DNA of 64,000 nt from Coralloluteibacterium stylophorae. Lineage in GTDB: Bacteria; Pseudomonadota; Gammaproteobacteria; Xanthomonadales; Xanthomonadaceae. Below the pieces are notes generated by a model. The model was not told the DNA's origin, did not search any database, and worked only from the letters and a program-made list of their open reading frames with translations. Both the position numbers and the translations under genes were made by a program. How positions within the stretch are numbered: position 1 is the first letter of the stretch; each line of letters begins with the position of its first letter. The stretch covers positions 32,952 through 96,951 of the forward strand of contig NZ_JAGQFT020000014.1 of assembly GCF_018122625.2 (NCBI RefSeq), written 5' to 3'. Shown here piece after piece: positions 54,243 to 63,941 of the stretch.

Positions 54243-55237
54243 GCACGCCGACCGCACTCGCTGGCGCGCTGCTGGTGATGTCGCTTCCCGCCGCCGCGGC
54301 GCAGGCGCAGGACCATGCGCAGCATGCGCGGCACCACGCGTCCCACGCCGCCGCGCAGGACGCGGACACCGGGCACGGCGGCCAGCACCGGCATCCGCCG
54401 GCCGCGGAGCACGCCGGGCACGATCGCCCGGCGATGGATCACGCCCACGGGCACGCCGTACCCGTGGATCCCGCGGCGCACGCAGTCGACCCGCAGCACG
54501 CCGCCGCCGTGCCGGCGCCGCCGCCGACCGGCCTCCCGGTCCCGATGCCGACCGACGCCGACCGTGCCGCCGCCTTCCCCGACCTGCACGGCCACGCCAC
54601 CCACGACCAGCGCGTGGTCGGCCTCCTGCAGTTCAACCGGCTGGAGACGTGGCACGGCGACGAGGCCAGCGGCCAGGCCTGGGAAGCACAGGGCTGGGTC
54701 GGCACCGACTGGAACCGGCTGTGGCTGCGCAGCGAGGGCGAGCGCACGGGCGGACACACCGAGTCCGCGGACCTCGAGCTCATGTACGGACGCCCCGTCG
54801 CACGCTGGTGGGACCTGGTCGCGGGCCTGCGCCACGACATCGCGCCGGGCGCCGGCCGCACCTTCGCCGGGATCGGCGTGGTGGGCATGGCGCCCTACAT
54901 GTTCGAGGTGTCCGCGACCGCCTACGTGGGCGAGGGCGGACAGACCGCGGCGCGGGTGGAGGTCGAGTACGAGACGCTCCTGACCAACCGCCTCATCCTG
55001 CAGTCGCAGGTCGAGGCCGAGGCCTGGGGCGAGGACGATCCGCGGCGCGGCATCGGCAGCGGCCTGGCCACGCTGGAGGCCGGCTTCCGGCTGCGCTACG
55101 AGGTCACCCGCCGCTTCGCGCCCTACCTCGGCATCGCCTGGGAACGCACCCATGGCGGGAGCGCCGACCTGCGGCGCGCCGACGGCGGGCCGGAGCACGA
55201 CACCCGCGTCGTCGCCGGCCTGCGCTTCTGGTTCTGA
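54239..55237 (+). CDS. copB: Outer-membrane copper resistance protein CopB
   Basis: A 332-residue protein: signal peptide, a His-rich segment (residues about 25-95, HAQHARHHASHAAAQ... and HAHGHAVPV), then the CopB beta-barrel-like domain from VGLLQFNRLETWHG through RFAPYLGIAWERTHGGSADL to a terminal Phe. Ends RFWF, typical of outer-membrane barrels. It works with CopA in periplasmic copper sequestration. It is convergent with the zinc operon. Confidence 0.93.
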   Translation: MSTPTALAGALLVMSLPAAAAQAQDHAQHARHHASHAAAQDADTGHGGQHRHPPAAEHAGHDRPAMDHAHGHAVPVDPAAHAVDPQHAAAVPAPPPTGLPVPMPTDADRAAAFPDLHGHATHDQRVVGLLQFNRLETWHGDEASGQAWEAQGWVGTDWNRLWLRSEGERTGGHTESADLELMYGRPVARWWDLVAGLRHDIAPGAGRTFAGIGVVGMAPYMFEVSATAYVGEGGQTAARVEVEYETLLTNRLILQSQVEAEAWGEDDPRRGIGSGLATLEAGFRLRYEVTRRFAPYLGIAWERTHGGSADLRRADGGPEHDTRVVAGLRFWF

Positions 55238-55253
55238 CGGCGGGGCGCGGCGC

Positions 55254-55769
55254 CTAGTCGATGACCTCGAGCGACTCGAGGTCCATGGTGTAGGCAGCCA
55301 CGCCCACCTCGTTGGCGGCGCGTTCGATGCGCAGCGTGCCGGTGACCTCGTAGGCGTCCCAGATGTCGCCCATCGGCTGCGGCGTCTCCGGCTTGATGTA
55401 GACGAGCTGGTTCGGCGGCGGCGGCGGCACATGGATGCAGGCGCCGAAGTAGGGCACCAGGAACATGTCGATCATCCTGTTCTGGGCGTCGACGTTGAGC
55501 GGCACGATGTAGCCCGCCATCGTGCCCTGCACGCCCGCCATCTCCGCCACCGTGCGCTCGGAGGTGAAGTTCATCGCAGGGCCGGCGCCGCTGTGGCTGA
55601 TGTCGTCCATCGCCTCCAGCGCCTGGAGTTCGTCCCTGGGCATGAGTTCCAGCCAGCCGATGTCGCGCGCCGCGGCGGGCGCAGTCGCCAGAACGAGCGC
55701 GAGGACGGCGAACAGGCGGCGCGGCAGCGCCGTGGCGGGGGGAGTTGTCATGGTGAACCTCATCGTCAT
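55254..55769 (-). CDS. DUF3299 domain protein, exported
   Basis: A 171-residue protein with a signal peptide (RRLFAVLALVLATAPAAA) and the family pattern WLELMPRDELQALE, AGYIVPLNVDAQNRMIDMFLVPYFGACIHVPPPPPNQ with a conserved Cys and His. DUF3299 proteins are commonly encoded beside FtsX-type ABC exporters and zinc genes. It overlaps the permease gene by four bases (ATGA), so it is part of the zinc-linked operon. Its likely role is in metal transfer in the periplasm; unproven. Confidence 0.85.
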   Translation of the reverse strand: MTMRFTMTTPPATALPRRLFAVLALVLATAPAAARDIGWLELMPRDELQALEAMDDISHSGAGPAMNFTSERTVAEMAGVQGTMAGYIVPLNVDAQNRMIDMFLVPYFGACIHVPPPPPNQLVYIKPETPQPMGDIWDAYEVTGTLRIERAANEVGVAAYTMDLESLEVID

Positions 55770-57039
55770 TGCGTCACGGTCATGCCGTCCTGCACGGAGC
55801 GGCGATACGCCAGCGTCGCCGGCAGCAGGCCGAGCAATAGCCCGGCCAGCACCATCCAGCCCAGCAGCTGCAGCCCGGCGCCGAGGTCCCCGGACGTGCC
55901 CAGGTGGAGGCCGTAGCGCGCCTGCAGCCACGGCGCGGCCAGGCGCAGTCCGACTTCGACGATGGCCAGGCCCAGCGCGCCGCCGGCCAGCGCGAGCAGG
56001 GCCGCCTCCATCAGCAGCAGGCCGAACACGTGCCACGGCCCGGCGCCGACCGCGCGCAGGATCGCCATCTCCCGCCTGCGTTCGTTGAGCGTCGCCAGCA
56101 CCGTGGTCAGCAGCACCATCAGCGCCGCCGCCAGCACCGCCGCACCGGCGGCCTCCATCGCCCGCTCGACCGTGCCGAGCATGCTCCACAGCTGCTGCAG
56201 GGCGACGCCCGGCAGGATCGCGGTCAAGGGCTCGTCCGGGTACTCGTTGAGCGTGCGCTGCAGGGCGAAGGTCGCCAGGCGGCTCTTCAGGCCGACGAAG
56301 ACCGCGGTCACCGCCCGCGGCTGCAGCGCCGCGTCGGGCAGCGTCGCGGCATCGGGCGCAGTGCCGATCCGGGTGCCGCTGCGCCAGTTGAGGTGGATGG
56401 CCTCGATCGCCGCCAGCGAGACGTAGACGCCGCCGTCGGCGGCGGTGCCGGTCCGGGCGAGCACGCCGACGACGCGGAACGGGTGGTCGTCGTGCTGGTT
56501 GAGGGCGACCCGCGCGGTGCCGTGCGCGAGCACGATCTCGCTGCCGGGCGCGTAGCCGAGGCGCTCGGCGACATCGGCACCGACCACCGCCTGCGCCACG
56601 CTCTCACGCGGATCCGCCGAGAACGCCTCGCCCTGTGCGAACGCCAGGCCCTGCCGGCCGGCGAACCCGAGGCGCCGGAAGTAGTCGACGGTGGTGCCGA
56701 CGACCCGGAAGCCGCGGTGCGAGTCGCCCAGCGACACCGGCACCGCCCAGGCGACGGCGGGGTCGTCGGCGAGATCGACGTAGGCATCCCAGCCGAGATT
56801 GTTGGTCGCGTCGCCCAGGTGGAAGACCGAGTACAGCAGCAGCTGCACCGGATGCGAGCGCGCGCCGACGATGAGGTCGGTACCCGAGACCGAGCGCAGG
56901 AAGGCCTGCCGGGTCTCGGTCTGCAGGCGCTGCACGCCCAGCAGCAGGGCAACCGCCAGGCCCACCGTCGCCACCGTCAGCCCCGCGATGAAGGCGCGGT
57001 TGCGCAGGCTGCGCCAGGCGAGCACGAACAGGGCCGGGT

Positions 57040-57043
<4 letters not shown>
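55766..57043 (-). CDS. FtsX/MacB-family ABC transporter permease
   Basis: A 425-residue inner-membrane protein: one N-terminal helix, a large periplasmic MacB_PCD-like domain (about residues 45-275), then three C-terminal helices with LNERRREMAILRAVGAGPWHVF, the FtsX coupling motif. It belongs to the class of permease that pairs with a LolD-like ATPase and moves substrates between membrane and periplasm. Overlaps the ATPase gene by four bases (ATGA). Confidence 0.9.
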
Positions 57044-58376
<1,333 letters not shown>

Positions 58377-58400
58377 GGGCATGGGGATCCGATTCGGAGA

Positions 58401-58414
58401 TGTTATCTTATAAC
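58401..58414. promoter_or_regulatory. Candidate Zur box
   Basis: TGTTATCTTATAAC contains the inverted arms GTTAT and ATAAC separated by three bases, the spacing and sequence of the core of the gammaproteobacterial Zur box (GTTATAnTATAAC type). It is very AT-rich in a GC-rich genome and lies between the divergent zrgA-like and merC-domain genes, so it could repress both when zinc is plentiful. Confidence 0.75.
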
Positions 58415-58418
58415 TCTT

Positions 58419-58844
58419 ATGCCGCTGACCCGAATCCTGCCGCGCGGAGGCTGGTCGCCGCTCTACGACCGCATCGGCGCCGCCGCGTCCCTGGTCTGCG
58501 GCCTGCACTGCGCAGCCGTCTCGGCCCTGCTGCTGTTCCATCCGCTGCTGTGGCTGCAGCGCGCGCGCTATGCCGAGCACATCGCCTGGCTGACCGGGAT
58601 CGAGATCGCGCTCGCGGTGGTCTCGATCGGCGCGGCCCTGCTCGCGTTGCCGCTGGGCTGGCGCCGCCACCGCCGGCGGCTGCCCGTGCTGCTCGGCATG
58701 CCCGGCTTGGTGCTGGTCTGCGTCGGCGTGTTCAGCCGGGTGCACTACATGCCCTTCGTCGGCAGCGGCGTGGTGCTCGGCGGTGGCCTGCTGCTGGTGG
58801 CGGCGCACCTCGTCAACGCGCGCCTCGGATGCCGCACGAGCTGA
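58419..58844 (+). CDS. MerC-domain membrane protein
   Basis: A 141-residue inner-membrane protein with four hydrophobic helices. DRIGAAASLVCGLHCAAVSALL contains the Cys-x-x-x-Cys-like metal site of MerC (here C-GLH-C). MerC proteins move mercury or other soft metals inward. The start codon is only five bases after the Zur-box palindrome and has no ribosome-binding site, so the message may be leaderless or start elsewhere. A role in zinc uptake is inferred from the shared operator. Confidence 0.8.
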   Translation: MPLTRILPRGGWSPLYDRIGAAASLVCGLHCAAVSALLLFHPLLWLQRARYAEHIAWLTGIEIALAVVSIGAALLALPLGWRRHRRRLPVLLGMPGLVLVCVGVFSRVHYMPFVGSGVVLGGGLLLVAAHLVNARLGCRTS

Positions 58845-58892
58845 CACAGACGCACGTCATGCTGCGCGTGCACCAGGCATCAGGAGATCCAC

Positions 58893-60260
58893 GTGACGAC
58901 CCGTCGACGCTTCATGTTCGGCCTCACCACCGCCGCCTTCGGCGGCCTCGCCCTCGCCAGCGGCCGCTTCGCGCCGGTGGCGCCGCGCCGGGTCGCGGCC
59001 GGCTATGGTCCGTTGCGCCGCGACCCCGCCGGCGTCCTGGACCTGCCCGACGGCTTCGACTACCGCGTCGTCTCGCGCGTGGGCGAGCGGATGCAGGACG
59101 GCTTCGTGGTGCCGGACAACTTCGACGGCATGGGCAGCTTCGCACTCGACGCCCGGCGCGTGCTGCTGGTGCGCAACCACGAACTGCGCGTTGCGCAGCA
59201 CGAGGTCGGCGCCCTGGCGGGCCGCCGCGGTGCGCGCGTGGCGAGCTTCGACCACGACGGCGAGGGACGCCCGCTTCCCGGCGGCACCACCAACCTGGTG
59301 TACGACACCCGCACCGGCGAGATCGAGTCGCAGCACCTGACCCTGCTCGGCACCATCCGCAACTGCGCCGGCGGCACCACGCCGTGGGGCTCGTGGCTCA
59401 GCTGCGAGGAGGACGTCACCCGCGCCGGCGAAGGCGTCGACCGGGACCACGGCTGGGTGTTCGAGGTGCCGGCGACGGCCACCGGCCCGGTCGAACCGCG
59501 CCCGCTGAAGGACATGGGCCGCTTCAACCACGAGGCGGCCGCCGTGGATCCGCGCAGCGGCATCGTCTACCTCACCGAAGACCGCGACGACAGCCTGTTC
59601 TATCGCTTCCTGCCGGCGGCGCGCGGCGAGCTGGCGCGCGGTGGCCGCCTGCAGGCGCTGGCCCTGGCGACGCGCGAGGTGCCGGCGGATGCGCGCAACT
59701 GGAGCGGCAGGCCGTGGGACATCGGCGCCTGGCACGAGACGCGCTGGATCGACCTGGACGAGGTGGAGAGCCCCGCCGACGACCTGCGCCTGCGCGGCCA
59801 CGCGGCCGGTGCGGTGCGTTTCGCGCGCGGCGAGGGCATTCACTACGGCGACGGCGAATTCTTCTTCTGCTGCACCTCGGGCGGCGCCGCCGGCTACGGC
59901 CAGGTAATGCGCTACCGGCCGTCGCCGGTCGAGGGCCACCCGGGCGAGAAGGACGCGCCCGGCCGGGTGCAGGTGTTCGTCGAGTCCGCCGACGCCGACA
60001 TGTTCAACTTCGGCGACAACCTGACGGTGGCGCCGAACGGACACCTGGTGGTCTGCGAGGACCAGTACACCGAGGTCGTGGTCAACCGCCTCATCGGCGT
60101 CACCCCGGACGGCAGCACCTACCCGCTCGGCTTCCTGCATGCGCAGACCGAGCTCGCCGGCGCCTGCTTCTCGCCGGACGGCGGGACGTTGTTCGTCAAC
60201 CTCTACAGCCCCGGGCGGACGCTGGCCATCCGCGGGCCGTGGACGACCGCGCCGGCCTGA
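58893..60260 (+). CDS. PhoX-family (DUF839) alkaline phosphatase-like protein
   Basis: A 455-residue Tat-exported protein with a twin-arginine signal (TTRRRFMFGLTTAAFGGLA) and the six-bladed propeller features of PhoX: LVRNHELR, GGTTNLVYD, CAGGTTPWGSWLSCEED, MGRFNHEAAAVDP, NFGDNLTVAPNGHLVVCEDQ and ACFSPDGGTLFVNLYSPG. PhoX uses iron and calcium to hydrolyse phosphomonoesters. Some DUF839 proteins of this length are not phosphatases. GTG start with AGGAG upstream. Confidence 0.9.
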   Translation: MTTRRRFMFGLTTAAFGGLALASGRFAPVAPRRVAAGYGPLRRDPAGVLDLPDGFDYRVVSRVGERMQDGFVVPDNFDGMGSFALDARRVLLVRNHELRVAQHEVGALAGRRGARVASFDHDGEGRPLPGGTTNLVYDTRTGEIESQHLTLLGTIRNCAGGTTPWGSWLSCEEDVTRAGEGVDRDHGWVFEVPATATGPVEPRPLKDMGRFNHEAAAVDPRSGIVYLTEDRDDSLFYRFLPAARGELARGGRLQALALATREVPADARNWSGRPWDIGAWHETRWIDLDEVESPADDLRLRGHAAGAVRFARGEGIHYGDGEFFFCCTSGGAAGYGQVMRYRPSPVEGHPGEKDAPGRVQVFVESADADMFNFGDNLTVAPNGHLVVCEDQYTEVVVNRLIGVTPDGSTYPLGFLHAQTELAGACFSPDGGTLFVNLYSPGRTLAIRGPWTTAPA

Positions 60261-60493
60261 GGCCGCATCGCCAGCGCCACCGACGCGCACGGCATCCCGT
60301 CGAGGGCTGTCGGCGGACGTGCGGGCGGAGCGTCCGCCCGGCGGCTCCTTCGCCTCGCGTTGCCGCCCCGGTGCGGCAGAGTCGGCGGCCGTGTCCTCCC
60401 TGCCCGCGACCGCCATGCGCGCCAGCGCCTCCGCTCCCGCCGCGTCCCGCGATGCCTCCCCCACCCAGCGGCAGACCGCCGGGGATCGCCGGC
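60261..60493. other. Intergenic region, 233 bp
   Basis: No gene, clear promoter or terminator is seen. The frame of the next gene is open through it, with possible ATG starts at 60452 and 60494. Confidence 0.3.
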
Positions 60494-61183
60494 ATGCTTG
60501 ACCGCCTCCTCGACTACGCGCCGCTGATCTCGGCCGGCATGACCGGGGTGACGGCGCTGATCTGGATCGTCTACCTCAACGTCTTCCTGTCGAGCTACCG
60601 CCGCCAGCACCGCCCGTCGATCCTGATCACCTCGGGCGCGGGCAAGGGCATGAACGCCCACTGCTTCGTCACCAACCTCGGGCTGGAGCCGGTCTACCTG
60701 ATCGACATCATCCTCGACCTCACCCGACGCGACGGCGCCACCGTGCGCGCCGTCATCCCCGAGCGCAACGAGCACCTGCGCGACGACGACCACGTCGACT
60801 TGGAGGACGCCCGCAGCGCGACCAACGTCGGGCCCTTGGGCAGCGGCGAGGAAAAGGACATCGGCCGTTTCCGCGCGTTGATCGAACGCGCCTGCGCGGA
60901 AGACCCCGGCATCAGTCCCGACATGCCGCTGCGCTGCCTGGAGATCACCGTGGTCACCGTGACCGCCAGCCGCGCCGAACTCTACGGCGCGTCCAGGCGC
61001 TACATCGTCGAGGACGGCGACGACGGCCGCCTGCGCCTGCGCCCGACCACGATCAAGGCGCGCCAGCTCCACAGCGCCCTGGCCCGCCGCCGCCTCGCAC
61101 GCGAACTGGAACGCGAGCTCGGCGCCGACCCTGAAGAAGGAGGAGACCCGACGCGCGATCGTCGCGCGGCTGCGCCGCCGTGA
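60494..61183 (+). CDS. Single-helix membrane protein of unknown function
   Basis: A 229-residue protein with one hydrophobic segment near the N-terminus (ISAGMTGVTALIWIVYLNVFL), followed by RRQHRPSILITSGAGKGMNAHCFVTNLGLEPVYLIDIILDL and a C-terminal charged helix. The soluble part is beta-rich and cytoplasmic or periplasmic. No family recognised. Start at 60494 avoids a Pro-rich extension from 60452. It is convergent with the metallohydrolase gene, with one base between stops. Confidence 0.6.
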   Translation: MLDRLLDYAPLISAGMTGVTALIWIVYLNVFLSSYRRQHRPSILITSGAGKGMNAHCFVTNLGLEPVYLIDIILDLTRRDGATVRAVIPERNEHLRDDDHVDLEDARSATNVGPLGSGEEKDIGRFRALIERACAEDPGISPDMPLRCLEITVVTVTASRAELYGASRRYIVEDGDDGRLRLRPTTIKARQLHSALARRRLARELERELGADPEEGGDPTRDRRAAAPP

Positions 61184-61184
61184 G

Positions 61185-62315
61185 TCAGTCGCCGCGAGCC
61201 GTTTGCGCGTCGCGCCACCACGGACTGCCGGCAGCCGGCGACGCCAGATCGATGCGCTCGCCCATCCGCGGCGTGGTCAGCGCCACGCCCCGTTGCGCGG
61301 CCAGCGCGGCCACCCGCTCGAACGGTTCCGTCCAGGGATGCATGGCGAGGTCGAAGGTGCCGTTGTGGATCGGCAGCAGCCAGCGCCCGCCCAGGTCCAG
61401 GTGCGCCTGCACGGTCTGCTCGGGCTGCATGTGCACGTACGGCCACTGCGGGTCATAGGCGCCGGTCTCGAGCAGGGTGAGGTCGAACGGCCCGAAGCGG
61501 CGACCGATCTCGCGGAAGCCGTCGAAATAGCCGCTGTCGCCGCTGAAGAACAGGCGCAGCCCGCCGCTCCCGGCGTCGCCATCGTCGACGATCACCCAGG
61601 ACGCCCACAGCGTCTCGTTGCGGTCGGAGAGGGTGCGCCCGGAGAAGTGCTGGGCCGGCGTCGCAGTGAACTGCACGCCGTCGATCCGCGTCCCCTGCCA
61701 CCAGTCGAACTGCCGCACCCGCGCCGGGTCCACCCCCCAGGCGACCAGCCGGTCGCCGACCCCGAGCGGCGCGAGGAACACGTCGGCCTTCGAGGCCAGG
61801 GCGGTGATCGTGGCGCGGTCGAGGTGATCGTAGTGGTCGTGCGACAGGAGCACCCCGCGCAGCGGCGGCAGGTCCTCCAGCGCGATCGGCGGCGCATGGA
61901 AGCGCCTGGGTCCCAGCCATTGCACCGGGGATGCGCGTTCGGAGAACACCGGGTCGGTGATCCAGAAGCCGCCGCGCAGCTTGAGCAGCACGCTCGAGTG
62001 GCCCAGGCGGAACAGGCTGCGGTCCGGCGCCGCCTCGAGGAGCGCCGGCGTCAGCGCGACCACCGGCGGCGCGACCGCCGGACTCGCGTCCGCCGGCTTG
62101 TGGAGCAGCATGTTCCAGGTGATGCGCAGCAGCTTGGTCAGCCCCTCGGCCGGCTGCGGCACCGGATTGCGGAACGTGCCATCGGTGTACTGCGGCGAGT
62201 CCCGGTAGGCGGGGATCGAAGTCCGGCTCAGGGCGGCGGTGAGCGAGCAGGCGGTCATGAAGAGGAGTCCGGTCAGGAGCAGGAGGCGACGCGGGCGGAG
62301 GAAGCGCCGAGGCAT
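61185..62315 (-). CDS. MBL-fold metallohydrolase, lipoprotein
   Basis: A 376-residue beta-lactamase-fold hydrolase of the UlaG/NAPE-PLD type. A lipobox (LLFMTACS) follows a basic start, so it is envelope-anchored. Metal ligands are in SHDHYDHLD, then HFSGRTLSDRNETLWASW, FSGDSGYFDGF and LLPIHNGTFDLAMHPW. Such enzymes cleave phosphodiesters or lactones in lipids. It is divergent from a TetR regulator across a 81-bp gap with a palindrome, and is a probable target of it. Confidence 0.9.
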   Translation of the reverse strand: MPRRFLRPRRLLLLTGLLFMTACSLTAALSRTSIPAYRDSPQYTDGTFRNPVPQPAEGLTKLLRITWNMLLHKPADASPAVAPPVVALTPALLEAAPDRSLFRLGHSSVLLKLRGGFWITDPVFSERASPVQWLGPRRFHAPPIALEDLPPLRGVLLSHDHYDHLDRATITALASKADVFLAPLGVGDRLVAWGVDPARVRQFDWWQGTRIDGVQFTATPAQHFSGRTLSDRNETLWASWVIVDDGDAGSGGLRLFFSGDSGYFDGFREIGRRFGPFDLTLLETGAYDPQWPYVHMQPEQTVQAHLDLGGRWLLPIHNGTFDLAMHPWTEPFERVAALAAQRGVALTTPRMGERIDLASPAAGSPWWRDAQTARGD

Positions 62316-62334
62316 GGAATCTTGTCCAGTCGAT

Positions 62335-62350
62335 TACACGACACAGTGTA
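62335..62350. promoter_or_regulatory. Candidate TetR operator
   Basis: TACAC and GTGTA arms separated by six bases (GACACA), in the gap between the metallohydrolase and TetR genes. A further GTGTA lies at 62382-62386. A palindrome in the divergent region is typical of TetR autoregulation. Confidence 0.45.
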
Positions 62351-62396
62351 GTTTCCTCCCACGCAGCAAGTAAACTCCCCGGTGTAGAATCGAGGC

Positions 62397-63011
62397 ATGA
62401 GCAGATCTTCCGCTCCCGTCCGCCGTACCGACCGCAAGCGCGCCGCCATCCTCGATGCCGCCGTCGACGAATTCCGCCGCTGCGGCTACGAAGCCACCAG
62501 CATGGACCGCGTCGCCGCCGGCGCCGGCGTGTCCAAGCGCACCGTGTACAACCACTTCCCCAGCAAGGAGGCGCTGTTCGCGCAGATCCTGCAGCGGTTG
62601 TGGGAGCGCAGCACGGACGGCGTCGAGGCGGCCTACCGCCACGACCGGCCGCTGCGCGCGCAGTTGCTGGAGCTTGTGCGGCAGAAGCTCGCCCTGCTCA
62701 ACGACCCGAACTTCGTCGACCTGGCCCGTGTCGCCATCGCCGCCGCCATCCACTCGCCGGACAGGGCGCAGGCGATGGTCGCGCGCATGGGCGACCGCGA
62801 GGAAGGGCTCGGCGTCTGGATCCGTGCGGCCGCCGCCGATGGCCGGCTCAGGATCGACGACCCGTCCTTCGCCTCGATGCAGTTGCAGGGGCTGGTCAAG
62901 GGCTTCGCGTTCTGGCCGCAGGTCACCCTCAGCCAGCAACCGCTGTCGCCTGCGCAGCAGGCGCGTGTGGCGGAGGAGGCGATCGACATGTTCCTCGCCC
63001 GCTACGGCTGA
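62397..63011 (+). CDS. TetR/AcrR-family transcriptional repressor
   Basis: A 204-residue regulator. The N-terminal helix-turn-helix DRKRAAILDAAVDEFRRCGYEATSMDRVAAGAGVSKRTVYNHFPSKEALF is a textbook TetR domain; the C-terminal ligand domain (about 60-204) has no assignable ligand. It probably represses the divergent metallohydrolase and itself. Confidence 0.93.
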   Translation: MSRSSAPVRRTDRKRAAILDAAVDEFRRCGYEATSMDRVAAGAGVSKRTVYNHFPSKEALFAQILQRLWERSTDGVEAAYRHDRPLRAQLLELVRQKLALLNDPNFVDLARVAIAAAIHSPDRAQAMVARMGDREEGLGVWIRAAAADGRLRIDDPSFASMQLQGLVKGFAFWPQVTLSQQPLSPAQQARVAEEAIDMFLARYG

Positions 63012-63552
63012 GGAGCGGGTACGTCGACCGAGCCCTGCAGCTACCGCGCGACGCGCATGACTGGGCCCACCAGCAACCACAATGATGTCTTAACTTATTG
63101 AAACCAAATACTAGTACAGCCCTAACAAGTCCAACCTGACTCGCATTTTGACTCACTTTTTGACGGGAAGCATTAGGATCAGGTCCCACCGAGCCGGAGA
63201 AGCCGACGACCGCCAGTCAGGGCCAACTTAGGGTACATCCTCAGAGTTACGTTCCAGCTGACACCGACTCCCACTCCTTGATATGTGGCCAGACCCGGTC
63301 TCCGGCGTCGGCGGCCGTAGCCGTTGCCAGGCCCTTCAATGAAGGGCGGCTCCGCCGCCCGATCGCGTGCGCAAATGGCTCGATCTGCTCGACACCCAAA
63401 CCAGTCGCGCTGACTTTCTGCCCTGCGCTCTTGGTCGAACATCGCGCTATGTCGAAGCGCTGCGCTTAGCCCCTTGGCACGGCGCCTCGAACTCTGGGTC
63501 TGTGCCGCGCACTCCTTTAAGGTGAGCAGCCACTCGAATCCCTTAAAGCCAA
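63012..63552. other. AT-richer gene-poor region
   Basis: About 540 bp with much lower GC than the rest of the window and no supported gene. It contains a cluster of TTTTGAC / TGACTCxC-like direct repeats near 63136-63165 and a small hairpin (GGGCGGCTCCGCCGCCC) at 63343-63359. Foreign or degenerated DNA at the edge of a mobile element is the best explanation. Confidence 0.5.
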
Positions 63553-63897
63553 ATGCGCAAGACCAGCTTCCCCAACCCGCATCTGCGACTAAGCATCCAC
63601 GAACAACTCGTAGTTCCCACCACCAGGTCGAAGTTCACCCGAAATCGCGGAAGGTACGAAAGCGGTGAGGTGCTGCCCGATCTCGACCGACTCCTTGAGC
63701 GAACGCTAAGGACCATTGCACAGAGCCACGACTCCCGAGAACGGAGCACTCGCTCGTTCGACAGCCTTTGGAAGAAGGTGTGCAAGACCCTGACGGCCAA
63801 GAAGAATGCCGCGCACTACGACAACTGGAAGCGGACCGCAGTGATAAAAAATGTCGCGCAGTTCCAGGGGCTGCGACGTCCCCCCGCCTTTGAGTAG
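63553..63897 (+). CDS. Hypothetical protein in AT-richer DNA, possibly a remnant
   Basis: A 114-residue basic protein (FPNPHLRLSIHEQLVVPTT..., SHDSRERSTRSFDSLWKKVCKTL, NWKRTAVIKNVAQFQGL) with codon use unlike its neighbours. No family was recognised. It ends just before the IS-like element and has a weak ribosome-binding site, so it may be a real accessory gene, a truncated one, or chance. An in-frame stop lies directly upstream. Confidence 0.3.
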   Translation: MRKTSFPNPHLRLSIHEQLVVPTTRSKFTRNRGRYESGEVLPDLDRLLERTLRTIAQSHDSRERSTRSFDSLWKKVCKTLTAKKNAAHYDNWKRTAVIKNVAQFQGLRRPPAFE

Positions 63898-63941
63898 CAC
63901 TGCGATCTGGAGTCCAATCCGCAACGACAAGGAGATTGGAC

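Noticed and set aside
63343..63359. Integron attC site or attachment site at the hairpin
   Set aside because: The hairpin is short and lacks the paired R and L boxes; no integrase gene is in the window.
63278..63469. 63-residue open frame in the AT-richer end
   Set aside because: No ribosome-binding site, homology or codon bias; likely chance.
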